A stretch of DNA of 6,187 bases, taken from positions 1 through 6,187 of the forward strand of contig CAYMRB010000530.1 in assembly GCA_964392615.1 (NCBI GenBank). The letters are read 5' to 3'. The DNA is from CAYMRB01 sp964392615 (GTDB taxonomy: Bacteria > Planctomycetota > UBA8108). Of this stretch, positions 1 to 6,157 are shown piece after piece. The notes beneath the pieces were generated by a model. The model ran no database searches, was not told where the DNA came from, and saw only the letters and a program-made list of their open reading frames with translations. A program made the position numbers and the translations under genes. Position 1 is the stretch's first letter, and each line of letters begins with the position of its first letter.

Positions 1-1443
1 GTAAAAGGGACAGTCTTGGCCTCGGCCGGCGCCGCGCTGACCCTCGGCGATGGGCTTGCCCAACCGCCGGCGGACGTCGGCGCGGACAAGAAGCCGGAGA
101 AGCTTCCCAGGGGCAAGATTCGCGACCTCGAGATCAGCCGCATTCTGCTGGGCGGCAATCTGCTGACCCACTACACGCACAGCCGCGACCTGCGCTACGT
201 CTACAGCCTCGCGAAGCACTACAACACGAACGAGAAGATCCTCGAGACGTTGGCAGCTGCCGAGTCCCACGGCGTCAACACGCTCGTGATCCACACCGTG
301 CCGAACGCGCTGAAGCTCCTCAAGGAGCACCGCGACAAGCACGGCGGCAAGATGCAGTGGATCATCTGCACGACCGCGCCGATCGAGTCCGGGTTGGCTC
401 GCTACACGGAGTCGGTCCAGAGGTTGATCGACGACGGCGTCGACGCGATCTACGTCTGGGGCGTGCAGGGCGATGCGTTGACCAAGCAGGGCAAGGTCGA
501 TCTGATCGGCAAGGCGGTCGACTTCGTGCGCGCGCAGGGCATTCCGTCGGGAGTCGGCGCCCACGAGCTGGACGTGATCAAGGCCTGCGAGAAGAGCGGC
601 GTGGCCGCGGACTTCTACATCAAGACCTGCCACCATCACAACTATCCGAGCTCCAAGCTGAACTACGACTCGTCCTGGTGCTCGAACTCCCAGGAGACCG
701 TCGACTTCATGAAGAGCGTCGAGAAGCCGTGGATCGCGTTCAAGGTCATGGCCGCCGGCGCCATTCCGCCCGCGGACGCGTTCCGGTACGTCTTCGAGAA
801 CGGCGCGGACTTCTCGCTGGCCGGGATGTTCGACTTCGAGATCGCCGAGGACGTGCGGATCGCGCGCGAGGTTCTCACGAGTGTGGGCGCCAAGCCGCGC
901 ACACGCCCCTGGCGCGGCTGCGAGGATCGACATGCCCGTCACACGACGTACGGCGACGGCTCTTCGGGTCGTCGTCGCAAGCTGGCTCGTATGTGGATCC
1001 CTTTCAGTGGCCGCGGACGACGCGCCGCGCCCGCAGCCGGCCAACGCGTTCTTCGCGTTCTGCATGGATACGCACGACGCGAAGAAGCGGACGCTGTCGC
1101 AGCAGGCGACGATGCTGAAGGAGCTGGAGTACGCGGGAGCGGGGCACCTCTGGCTCGGCGGCGTGGGGGAGCGTCTGCGTACGCTCGATGCCGCGGGGCT
1201 GCGGCTATTCCAGATCTATGTGCGCCTGAATCTGTCGCCATCCGCGAAGCAGCCGTACGATCCGCGCCTGCGCGAAGTCTTGCCGCTTCTGAAGGGGCGC
1301 GACGTGATGCTCGCCGTCCTCGTCAGCGGCGGGAAGCCCTCCGACCCGGCCCTGATGCCGCGGGCGGTGAAGCTATTGCGGGAGATCGGCGATCTGGCGC
1401 GGCCACATGGCGTTCGCGTCGCGGTCTATCCGCACGCAGGTGA
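1..1443 (+). CDS. Exported TIM-barrel protein (aldo/keto-reductase-like), 5'-partial, stop codon lost
   Basis: The frame is open at the left edge. The first codons read VKGTVLASAGAALTLGDGLA, which fits the end of a Tat signal peptide (RRxFVKGT plus a hydrophobic stretch), so the true start probably lies upstream; the in-frame TTG at 16 is a poor candidate. The mature part begins near LPRGKIRDLEISRILLGGN, a start reminiscent of aldo/keto reductases. It continues with alternating helix/strand segments typical of a TIM barrel, a CHHHNY motif (about 628-645) and a KPWIAFKVMAAGAI segment. I recognise it as a planctomycete-type exported family that usually ends in RPWRG or RPWRA. Here RPWRG falls at 904-918 and is followed by TGC instead of a stop. 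The remaining frame to TGA at 1441-1443 is Arg/Ala-rich, has no family character and lies over the next gene, so the real protein most likely ends near 918. Substrate and reaction are unknown. It is probably the first visible gene of a three-gene operon. Confidence 0.8.
   Translation, partial: VKGTVLASAGAALTLGDGLAQPPADVGADKKPEKLPRGKIRDLEISRILLGGNLLTHYTHSRDLRYVYSLAKHYNTNEKILETLAAAESHGVNTLVIHTVPNALKLLKEHRDKHGGKMQWIICTTAPIESGLARYTESVQRLIDDGVDAIYVWGVQGDALTKQGKVDLIGKAVDFVRAQGIPSGVGAHELDVIKACEKSGVAADFYIKTCHHHNYPSSKLNYDSSWCSNSQETVDFMKSVEKPWIAFKVMAAGAIPPADAFRYVFENGADFSLAGMFDFEIAEDVRIAREVLTSVGAKPRTRPWRGCEDRHARHTTYGDGSSGRRRKLARMWIPFSGRGRRAAPAAGQRVLRVLHGYARREEADAVAAGDDAEGAGVRGSGAPLARRRGGASAYARCRGAAAIPDLCAPESVAIREAAVRSAPARSLAASEGARRDARRPRQRREALRPGPDAAGGEAIAGDRRSGAATWRSRRGLSARR
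919..921 (+). other. Position of the expected but missing stop codon of the first gene
   Basis: The codon TGC directly follows the conserved RPWRG end of the first protein. A TGA here, either by a C-to-A change or by restoring one lost A (GGCTGA-CGAGG), would end the protein exactly where the family ends and just before the Shine-Dalgarno of the next gene. All three forward frames are open through this point until at least 1118, so no natural alternative stop exists nearby. It could be a sequencing or assembly error, or a real mutation in this strain; the sequence alone cannot tell. Confidence 0.6.
922..926 (+). promoter_or_regulatory. Shine-Dalgarno of the isomerase/epimerase-like gene
   Basis: GAGGA lies five bases before the ATG at 932. 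It decides the start of this gene: the frame is open further upstream (a possible ATG at 881), but that start would add 17 residues before the signal peptide and lies inside the conserved end of the first gene. Confidence 0.65.
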
Positions 1444-1888
1444 TTGGCTCGAGCGCGTCGAGGATGCGGTGCGCGTCGCCAAGCAGGTCGATCGGCGCGA
1501 GGTCGGCGTGATGTTCAACCTGTGCCATTGGCTGCGCGTCGGCGACGAGCGTCAGCTGCAGCCGCTTCTGAAGATGGCGCGGCCGTACCTGTTCGCGGTC
1601 AGCATCAACGGGGCCGACCGCGCCGCCGACATTCAGGCCGGCAAGGGCAAGATGATCTACCCGCTCGGGCGCGGCGCATTCGACAACTACGCGTTGCTTC
1701 GCGAGCTGCGCAAGATCGACTTTCGGGGGCCGATCGGCCTGCAGTGCTACGGCCTTCCAGGCGACGCGCGCGTTCATCTCGCGCAATCGATGAAGACGTG
1801 GAAGCTCCTGAGCGAGCGATTGGACAGGGAGTGCCCGCGTCCCGCGGCGACAGGGAAGAAGCGGACGGAGGAGACGAAGGACCGATGA
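932..1888 (+). CDS. Secreted sugar phosphate isomerase/epimerase-like TIM-barrel protein
   Basis: The product is 318 residues. It opens with a Sec-type signal peptide: basic TRR at 4-6, a hydrophobic stretch at about 11-27, and cleavage near SVA-A (27/28). The rest matches the xylose-isomerase-like TIM-barrel (AP endonuclease 2) superfamily in a form common in planctomycetes. Key segments are the first strand NAFFAFCMDT (38-47), VAVYPHAGDWLERVEDA (163-179), VGVMFNLCHW (191-200), SINGAD (224-229) and the last strand GPIGLQCYG (266-274). In the classical family a Glu in the last strand binds the metal; this protein has Gln271, so the usual four-ligand metal site is probably altered and the enzyme activity is uncertain. 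An exported version is unlikely to act on a phosphorylated sugar; a free or glycosidic sugar is a better guess. It follows the first gene closely and overlaps the next by ATGA, so it is presumably co-transcribed with both. Confidence 0.85.
   Translation: MPVTRRTATALRVVVASWLVCGSLSVAADDAPRPQPANAFFAFCMDTHDAKKRTLSQQATMLKELEYAGAGHLWLGGVGERLRTLDAAGLRLFQIYVRLNLSPSAKQPYDPRLREVLPLLKGRDVMLAVLVSGGKPSDPALMPRAVKLLREIGDLARPHGVRVAVYPHAGDWLERVEDAVRVAKQVDRREVGVMFNLCHWLRVGDERQLQPLLKMARPYLFAVSINGADRAADIQAGKGKMIYPLGRGAFDNYALLRELRKIDFRGPIGLQCYGLPGDARVHLAQSMKTWKLLSERLDRECPRPAATGKKRTEETKDR
1867..1873 (+). promoter_or_regulatory. Shine-Dalgarno of the Gfo/Idh/MocA gene
   Basis: GGAGGAG ends 11 bases before the ATG at 1885, inside the coding end of the preceding gene. 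A second purine run, GAAGG at 1876-1880, sits four bases from the ATG. Either can serve, and together with the ATGA overlap they support the start at 1885 rather than the much longer open frame that begins at 1444. Confidence 0.55.
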
Positions 1889-3195
1889 AGCGGCGCGAGT
1901 TCCTGCGAGGCGGCGCGGCCGCCTTGATCCTCCCCGCGGTGCAGGCGATCGCCGACGCTCCGGACGAAGAGCCCGCCGTGAAGGTCGGGTTGATCGGCGG
2001 TGGCGTTCAAGGAAAGGCGCTGATCAATGCCGCGCTGCAGCTCCCCGGGATTCACTTCGGTGCGGTCTGCGATATTTGGCCGTACGCTCGCCGGTCGGCC
2101 AGTGCCTATCTGGGGATCTACGACCACAAGGCCGTGCCGTACGCCGACTACCGCGAAATGCTCGACAAGGAGCGCGGACTCGACGCGGTCATCGTCGCGA
2201 CGCCGGACTTCCTGCACGCCGAGCAGACGAATGCGTGCCTCGAGGCGGGGCTGCACGTCTATTGCGAGAAGGCGATGTCCCACACGGTGGACGGTGCCCG
2301 CTCGATGGTTCGCACCGCGCGAAAGACCGGCAAGCTGCTGCAGATCGGATATCAGCGGCGCAGCAACCCGCGCTACCGTCACGTCGGCGACAAGCTGCTC
2401 GGCGAGGCGAGGCTCACCGGGCGTCTGATGCACGTGGCAGGACACTGCAACCTGCCGGTTCGCGACGATATCGGCTGGCCGCGCCGCTTCGCGATGAAGG
2501 ACAGAGAGCTCGAGCTACACGGCTACTCGAGCATGCACGAGTTCCGCAATTGGCGCTCGTTCAAGCGTTTCTCAGCCGGGCGGTTCTCCGACTTCGGCGG
2601 TCACCAGATCGACGTCATCCGATGGTGCCTCGGGCTCGAACCGCGGTCGGTGGTCGCGTCCGGAGGGACCGACTACTACGAGGCGCACGAGTCGAATGAC
2701 AACGTCCTCACGATCCTCGAGCTCGCGAGCGCCGACGGCATCGTCCGTGCGATGCTCCAGGTCAGGACGACGACGAGCGGCGACGGCGAGCTGAGCAGCG
2801 AGCACTTCCTCGGGACCGAGGGGTCGATCAAGATGTCCGAGAACCCGCGGTGGACGAAGGTGTATCGCGAGGTCCACGCGCCGGACTGGGACCGCTGGGT
2901 CTCCGCTGGCCTGCTGCGTCGCCCGCCGGACGCCGCCGGGACCCGTCCTGAGACGAGCGAGGAGGTCGCAGTCCGCGAGACGGGCTCGGTGATTCCCTAC
3001 GACTTGCCGGTCGTTCTCGATCAGTCCGTCTACCAACCCCATCTCGAGAACTTCTTCGCGGCGGTCCGCGGGCGGGCCGAGCTCAACTGTCCGGACGACG
3101 ACGCGTTCCGCACCGAAGTCATCGTTCACAAGGTCGAGGAGGCGGTCGCCACCGCTGCGAAAGTCACCTTCACCCCGGAAGACTTCGCGGTGTGA
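1885..3195 (+). CDS. Tat-exported Gfo/Idh/MocA family oxidoreductase
   Basis: The product is 436 residues, a normal length for the exported planctomycete members. The Tat signal MKRREFLRGGAAALILPAVQ gives a clear start; cleavage is likely near 21-23. The NAD(P)-binding Rossmann fold follows, with VGLIGGGVQG at 34-43 and an acidic region around VCDIW. The segment CEKAM at 127-131 is the family EKP motif with Ala for Pro; Lys129 is the expected catalytic lysine. The C-terminal alpha/beta domain has the hallmark SDFGGHQIDVIRW at 235-247, with His240 and Asp243. These enzymes oxidise or reduce sugars, cyclitols or amino-sugars using a tightly bound NAD(P); the substrate cannot be read from sequence. 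Tat export fits a protein that folds around its cofactor before leaving the cytoplasm. ATGA overlap with the isomerase-like gene implies translational coupling, so the two may process the same sugar in sequence. The frame is open upstream to 1444, but that part shadows the previous gene. Confidence 0.93.
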   Translation: MKRREFLRGGAAALILPAVQAIADAPDEEPAVKVGLIGGGVQGKALINAALQLPGIHFGAVCDIWPYARRSASAYLGIYDHKAVPYADYREMLDKERGLDAVIVATPDFLHAEQTNACLEAGLHVYCEKAMSHTVDGARSMVRTARKTGKLLQIGYQRRSNPRYRHVGDKLLGEARLTGRLMHVAGHCNLPVRDDIGWPRRFAMKDRELELHGYSSMHEFRNWRSFKRFSAGRFSDFGGHQIDVIRWCLGLEPRSVVASGGTDYYEAHESNDNVLTILELASADGIVRAMLQVRTTTSGDGELSSEHFLGTEGSIKMSENPRWTKVYREVHAPDWDRWVSAGLLRRPPDAAGTRPETSEEVAVRETGSVIPYDLPVVLDQSVYQPHLENFFAAVRGRAELNCPDDDAFRTEVIVHKVEEAVATAAKVTFTPEDFAV

Positions 3196-3204
3196 ACGTC
3201 GGTC
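3196..3204. other. Nine-base convergent junction
   Basis: Only nine bases separate the TGA of the Gfo/Idh/MocA gene (3193-3195) from the TGA of the minus-strand apbE gene (3205-3207). I see no hairpin followed by a T-run here or just inside either gene, so transcripts from the two units may overlap or end by a factor-dependent route. Confidence 0.7.
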
Positions 3205-4026
3205 TCAACCCTGCGGCGTGATCGTCAACAGCGACGCGGAAGGCGACGGCTGCACATAGGCAGTGGCGTCTCCGACGCGCGCGCAGCATGCGCGGATCTC
3301 GTCCTCGGACAGGACCATGCACGCGGTCGACAGCGCATCCGCGAGCGCGGCGCCGGGAGCCGCGACCCACGCCCGGAACCAGCGCGCGGCCCGCGTTCGC
3401 GATCGCGGATCGACGATGTGGTCGCCGCGAACCGTCGTTCCCGAGCCGGCCACGGCGCGATGGCACATCACGAGTCGCAAGTCGTCGTGATCGGGTCCGA
3501 CGTGAACCGGCCAGCCGCGCTCCGGCGGGGGAGCGCCCAGCGCGAGGACGGTGCTCGTGCTCGCGCACAGGAGTGCCGCGTCGATGTCCCAATCGCCTAG
3601 CAGCGCGGCCATGCGGTCGAGAGCGAAGCCCTTGCCGATGCCGCCGAGGTCGATGCGCAGTTCGTCGCTCCGCACCTCGACGGAGTGCGTCGCCTCGTCG
3701 AGCGCGAAGCCCGGTTCGTGCTCGACGTCGTCGCGAGAATGGCAGGAGACGTCGAACGCGCCGTCGGTCGCGCGCTTCATTTCACTCGCGATGCTCAGGC
3801 AGTCGAACGTGTCGAGGTGAACGAGCGTGCTGTCTCCAGGGCCGAGTCGATTGACGCGCGAGACATCGCTCGTCTCGACGTAGCGGCTGAGGCGGCTTTC
3901 GATGAGATCCAACTCGTCGAACGCGGCGGCGACAGCCTGGCGAGCGTAGCGGCAGTCGTCATGAGCGACCGTCACCGCGTAGGTCGTCGCCATGGCCTCG
4001 TGACGCAGCGTCTGCCTCGATTTCAT
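3205..4026 (-). CDS. apbE: ApbE family FAD:protein FMN transferase
   Basis: The product is 273 residues, short for the family (about 300-350). ApbE moves FMN from FAD onto a Thr or Ser of a target protein, with Mg2+. Family signatures in order: MATTY (12-16, usually MGTTY), ESRLSRY (43-49), SDVSRVN (53-59), DGAFDVS (88-94), IDLGGIGKGFALDR (125-138), HIVDPRS (203-209) and ADALSTA (229-235). Asp230 and Thr234 of the last motif are the expected metal ligands. The Gly-Gly-rich turn usually found before the ALG segment reads CASTST (154-159). No signal peptide or lipobox is visible, so it should act in the cytoplasm, unlike the usual exported lipoprotein ApbE. Its ATG lies one base after the TGA of the sialidase/SGNH gene (TGAAATGA), so translation is probably coupled to it. 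No FMN-acceptor protein or flavinylation motif is visible in the window, and its client is unknown. Confidence 0.9.
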   Translation of the reverse strand: MKSRQTLRHEAMATTYAVTVAHDDCRYARQAVAAAFDELDLIESRLSRYVETSDVSRVNRLGPGDSTLVHLDTFDCLSIASEMKRATDGAFDVSCHSRDDVEHEPGFALDEATHSVEVRSDELRIDLGGIGKGFALDRMAALLGDWDIDAALLCASTSTVLALGAPPPERGWPVHVGPDHDDLRLVMCHRAVAGSGTTVRGDHIVDPRSRTRAARWFRAWVAAPGAALADALSTACMVLSEDEIRACCARVGDATAYVQPSPSASLLTITPQG

Positions 4027-4027
4027 T

Positions 4028-5875
4028 TCACGGGGCCAGCATCCTCTTCAGCTCGGCTTCGATCGCTTGCGCCCAGATCTCGTGGCCCTTCTCGCTCGGA
4101 TGGGTCGTGTCGGGCATCATCTCCTCCGACAGGAAGCCCTTCTCGTCGAGGAACTTCTCGCCGATGTCGACGAACTTCACGTTCTTCAGGCTCGCGAGCA
4201 GGTCGGGCAGGCAGGAGTTGAGCTCGATGATCTCCTTGCGGTGGGGGTGGTCGAGATGGCGGCGACGCGGGAAGACGCCGAGGACCAGGATCTCCATCTC
4301 GGGGTAGAATTCCCCGAGCTTCACCGCCACGGCGCGAACGCCGAGGGCGGCCTCCTCGGGCTTGTCGCTGCCCCAGCAGATGTTGTTCGTGCCGATCAGG
4401 ACGACGGCGCCCTTCGGCGGTACCTTCAGCTTCGGCAAGTGATCCAACCGCCACAGTACGTGATTCGTGCGGTCGCCGCCGAAGCCGAGGTTGATCGCCT
4501 TGAGCGGTTCGAACACCTTCTTCCAGCTCGGTGCGCCGACGCTCTCGAAGTTGTGCGTGATCGAGTCGCCGACCATCAGGAGGTCGATGTCGCCTTTGCT
4601 CATCAGGCCGATCTTCTCGGCGTGACGGGCGAACCACCAGTCGACGACGCGGGGCAAGGGAGTGACGGCCGGACCCGTCATGGCGACGGGCGGTTCCCTG
4701 CTCGGGAGGTACGTACGCCAGTCCTTGCCGTTCGTCAGCCACGCGAGGTTGAAGCGCGCGACGGCGATGCTCTCGTAGAGCTTCTTCCGGCCGCGCTCGA
4801 ATAGCAGATAGATGCTGCCGTCCTTTGCGGCCGCGAGCGACGAGTACGCGCTGTGGCTGTCGTAAACCGTTCGCTTGACGGGCCAGGTCTTGGCTCCATC
4901 GAAGCTCGCCCACACGGTCATCCGCACGCGTGTCCCGCCCGGATCGTCCGGCGTGCTGAAGAGGAGGACGTCGTGTCCGTCGGTGCACTCTGGCGGCAGG
5001 CGTACGAGACCGGCGTTGCAACCGTAGCTCGGTTTGGTGCCGTACTTGAAATAGAACGGCTGGCCTACCTCGTAGAGGTGTTTGGACACGGACCAGTCGA
5101 CGAACATCGCGCCGCCGTCATGGCTCCACGAGATGCGCCGACGGTGGTCGACCGACATATGGGAGCGCGAGTTGTAGTAGATCGCCCCCGTGGATAGCTC
5201 GGCGAGCGTGCCCTCGCCGGTACCGCTCTGCACGGGAGCGCTCGTCTGCCACGTCTTGCCGCCGTCGTCGCTGAAGATCGCCGTGTTGTAGTTGTACGGC
5301 CACCACTCCTGGGCGTTGTCACCCTTCGGAGGCTGGATGCGGGCCGGCATCAGCAGTCGGCCCTTGTGCTTGCCATGTTGCAGCGTGATTCCCGACTCCG
5401 AGCAGGAAGTCTGGACCCTTATCGTGTCCGGGCTGCCCTGGCCGAGAGGGTTCGGCTTGACGACGGTCTTCTCGCGCTGCCACGTCTCGCCGTGGTCCGA
5501 GCTGCGCCACAGATGCGCGTTGGCCGCGCGCACGACCAGGACGTCGCCGCTCGTCGTGTCGACGATGGCGCTGCCGCCGGCGTCGTGCCCGACTTCTCGC
5601 GCGGCGCTCCAGGTCTTGCCCCCGTCCGCACTACGGCGCAACAGGCGGCCGCTCTTCGCGAACGCGAGCACCGATCCGTCCGTTGCCACGACGATGTTCG
5701 GAATGCGCGTGGACTCGTAGAGGTCCTGGATCTCGAGAAACGGATCCTGGGCGAGGCACCGCGCGGAAGAGAAGGACACGGCGAGCATCGCCAGCGTGGC
5801 GTACGCGATAGGGAGTGCGACAGCTGGGGGGCGAGCTGCGGCTCGGCTGGACCTCGAGGAATTCAACGGCTTCAC
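4028..5875 (-). CDS. Secreted two-domain protein: sialidase-like beta-propeller fused to SGNH/GDSL esterase
   Basis: The product is 615 residues and starts at GTG, chosen for a perfect AAGGAGG six bases upstream. A long basic N-region and hydrophobic stretch (about 17-37) form a Sec signal, cleaved near CLA-Q (42/43). Residues about 50-375 are a sialidase-like six-bladed propeller: RIP motif at 57-59 (first Arg of the substrate triad); Asp boxes SxDxGxTW at 82-89, 125-132 and 202-209, degenerate at 251-258 and 324-331; Glu221; Arg237; an Arg at 316 or 318; and Tyr344 with Glu360 in the places of the nucleophile pair. The loop after RIP is short and lacks the usual acid/base Asp. Residues about 425-615 are an SGNH hydrolase resembling PAF-acetylhydrolase subunits: GDSIT with Ser438, GGDRTNH (466-472), GTNN (495-498) and DTTHP with Asp589 and His592. 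The esterase half looks catalytically complete. The pairing suggests removal of O-acyl groups plus glycan recognition or cleavage on acylated sugars outside the cell. It is first in a two-gene unit with apbE. Confidence 0.9.
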   Translation of the reverse strand: MKPLNSSRSSRAAARPPAVALPIAYATLAMLAVSFSSARCLAQDPFLEIQDLYESTRIPNIVVATDGSVLAFAKSGRLLRRSADGGKTWSAAREVGHDAGGSAIVDTTSGDVLVVRAANAHLWRSSDHGETWQREKTVVKPNPLGQGSPDTIRVQTSCSESGITLQHGKHKGRLLMPARIQPPKGDNAQEWWPYNYNTAIFSDDGGKTWQTSAPVQSGTGEGTLAELSTGAIYYNSRSHMSVDHRRRISWSHDGGAMFVDWSVSKHLYEVGQPFYFKYGTKPSYGCNAGLVRLPPECTDGHDVLLFSTPDDPGGTRVRMTVWASFDGAKTWPVKRTVYDSHSAYSSLAAAKDGSIYLLFERGRKKLYESIAVARFNLAWLTNGKDWRTYLPSREPPVAMTGPAVTPLPRVVDWWFARHAEKIGLMSKGDIDLLMVGDSITHNFESVGAPSWKKVFEPLKAINLGFGGDRTNHVLWRLDHLPKLKVPPKGAVVLIGTNNICWGSDKPEEAALGVRAVAVKLGEFYPEMEILVLGVFPRRRHLDHPHRKEIIELNSCLPDLLASLKNVKFVDIGEKFLDEKGFLSEEMMPDTTHPSEKGHEIWAQAIEAELKRMLAP

Positions 5876-5881
5876 GTTCGG

Positions 5882-5888
5882 CCTCCTT
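5882..5888 (-). promoter_or_regulatory. Strong Shine-Dalgarno fixing a GTG start
   Basis: Read on the minus strand this is AAGGAGG, a full match to the anti-Shine-Dalgarno, followed by six bases and the GTG at 5875-5873. The spacing is ideal. No in-frame ATG occurs before the signal-peptide core, so GTG is the best start for the sialidase/SGNH gene. Confidence 0.8.
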
Positions 5889-5983
5889 GCGGTCGGCGTG
5901 CGTCGGTCGTTTCAAGAACGCGTATCGTATCCCAGCGCTGCGGTTCGTTCACCAGGAGCCCGCAGGGCAAGCGGACAGGAGAC

Positions 5984-6080
5984 GAGGATTCACCATAGAG
6001 GTCACAGAAAGACGGCCGTCATGTTCGTTGCTCGCAGTCTTCTCGGTCTTTCTCTTCTCCGCGTTCTCTGTACTACTGAC
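5984..6080. repeat. Candidate dispersed intergenic repeat
   Basis: On the minus strand this stretch reads as purine-rich sequence (CAGAGAACGCGGAGAAGAGA), then TCTGTGACCTCTATGGTGAA. I recognise the style from repeated intergenic sequences in planctomycete and related genomes. It contains an 8-bp inverted pair, AGAAAGAC (6006-6013) and GTCTTTCT (6046-6053), with a 32-base spacer. Copy number cannot be judged from a single window, so this is a resemblance call only. Confidence 0.35.
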
Positions 6081-6135
6081 GTCCAGAATCTTGTTCTCCG
6101 GCGAGGACTTCTGCCGCCTCCAAGTAGGATTTCTA

Positions 6136-6157
6136 AGGAACCCAGGAACCCAGGAAG
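6136..6157 (+). repeat. Short tandem repeat, AGGAACCC unit
   Basis: The 8-base unit AGGAACCC occurs at 6136-6143 and 6144-6151 and is followed by a partial copy, AGGAAG, at 6152-6157. This array forms most of the left arm of the terminal inverted repeat. Confidence 0.8.

Noticed and set aside
881..931. Earlier ATG at 881 for the isomerase/epimerase-like gene
   Set aside because: It would put 17 residues before a good Sec signal and lies inside the conserved end of gene 1; the ATG at 932 has a well-spaced GAGGA.
919..1443. Genuine C-terminal domain or fusion of gene 1 to gene 2
   Set aside because: The tail is in a different frame from gene 2, has no recognisable fold and follows a family-typical end; no slippery sequence for programmed frameshifting is visible at the junction.
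1444..1884. Long in-frame extension upstream of the Gfo/Idh/MocA gene
   Set aside because: It is Arg/Ala-rich, out-of-frame reading of the isomerase-like gene; the Tat signal begins at 1885.
3190..3240. Terminator between the convergent genes
   Set aside because: No stable stem with a T-run could be found in or near the 9-bp gap.
3288..4221. Several plus-strand open frames opposite apbE
   Set aside because: GC-rich shadows; the minus strand carries the complete ApbE motif series.
4067..4804. 245-residue open frame on the plus strand opposite the SGNH domain
   Set aside because: Antisense shadow of a well-supported gene; no family character.
5924..5929. Sigma-70 promoter for the sialidase/SGNH gene
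   Set aside because: Only a weak -10 (TACGAT) with no convincing -35 at 16-18 bases.
5366..5998. 210-residue open frame on the plus strand over the sialidase start and intergenic region
   Set aside because: Mostly antisense to the sialidase-like domain, Arg-rich, no recognisable domain.
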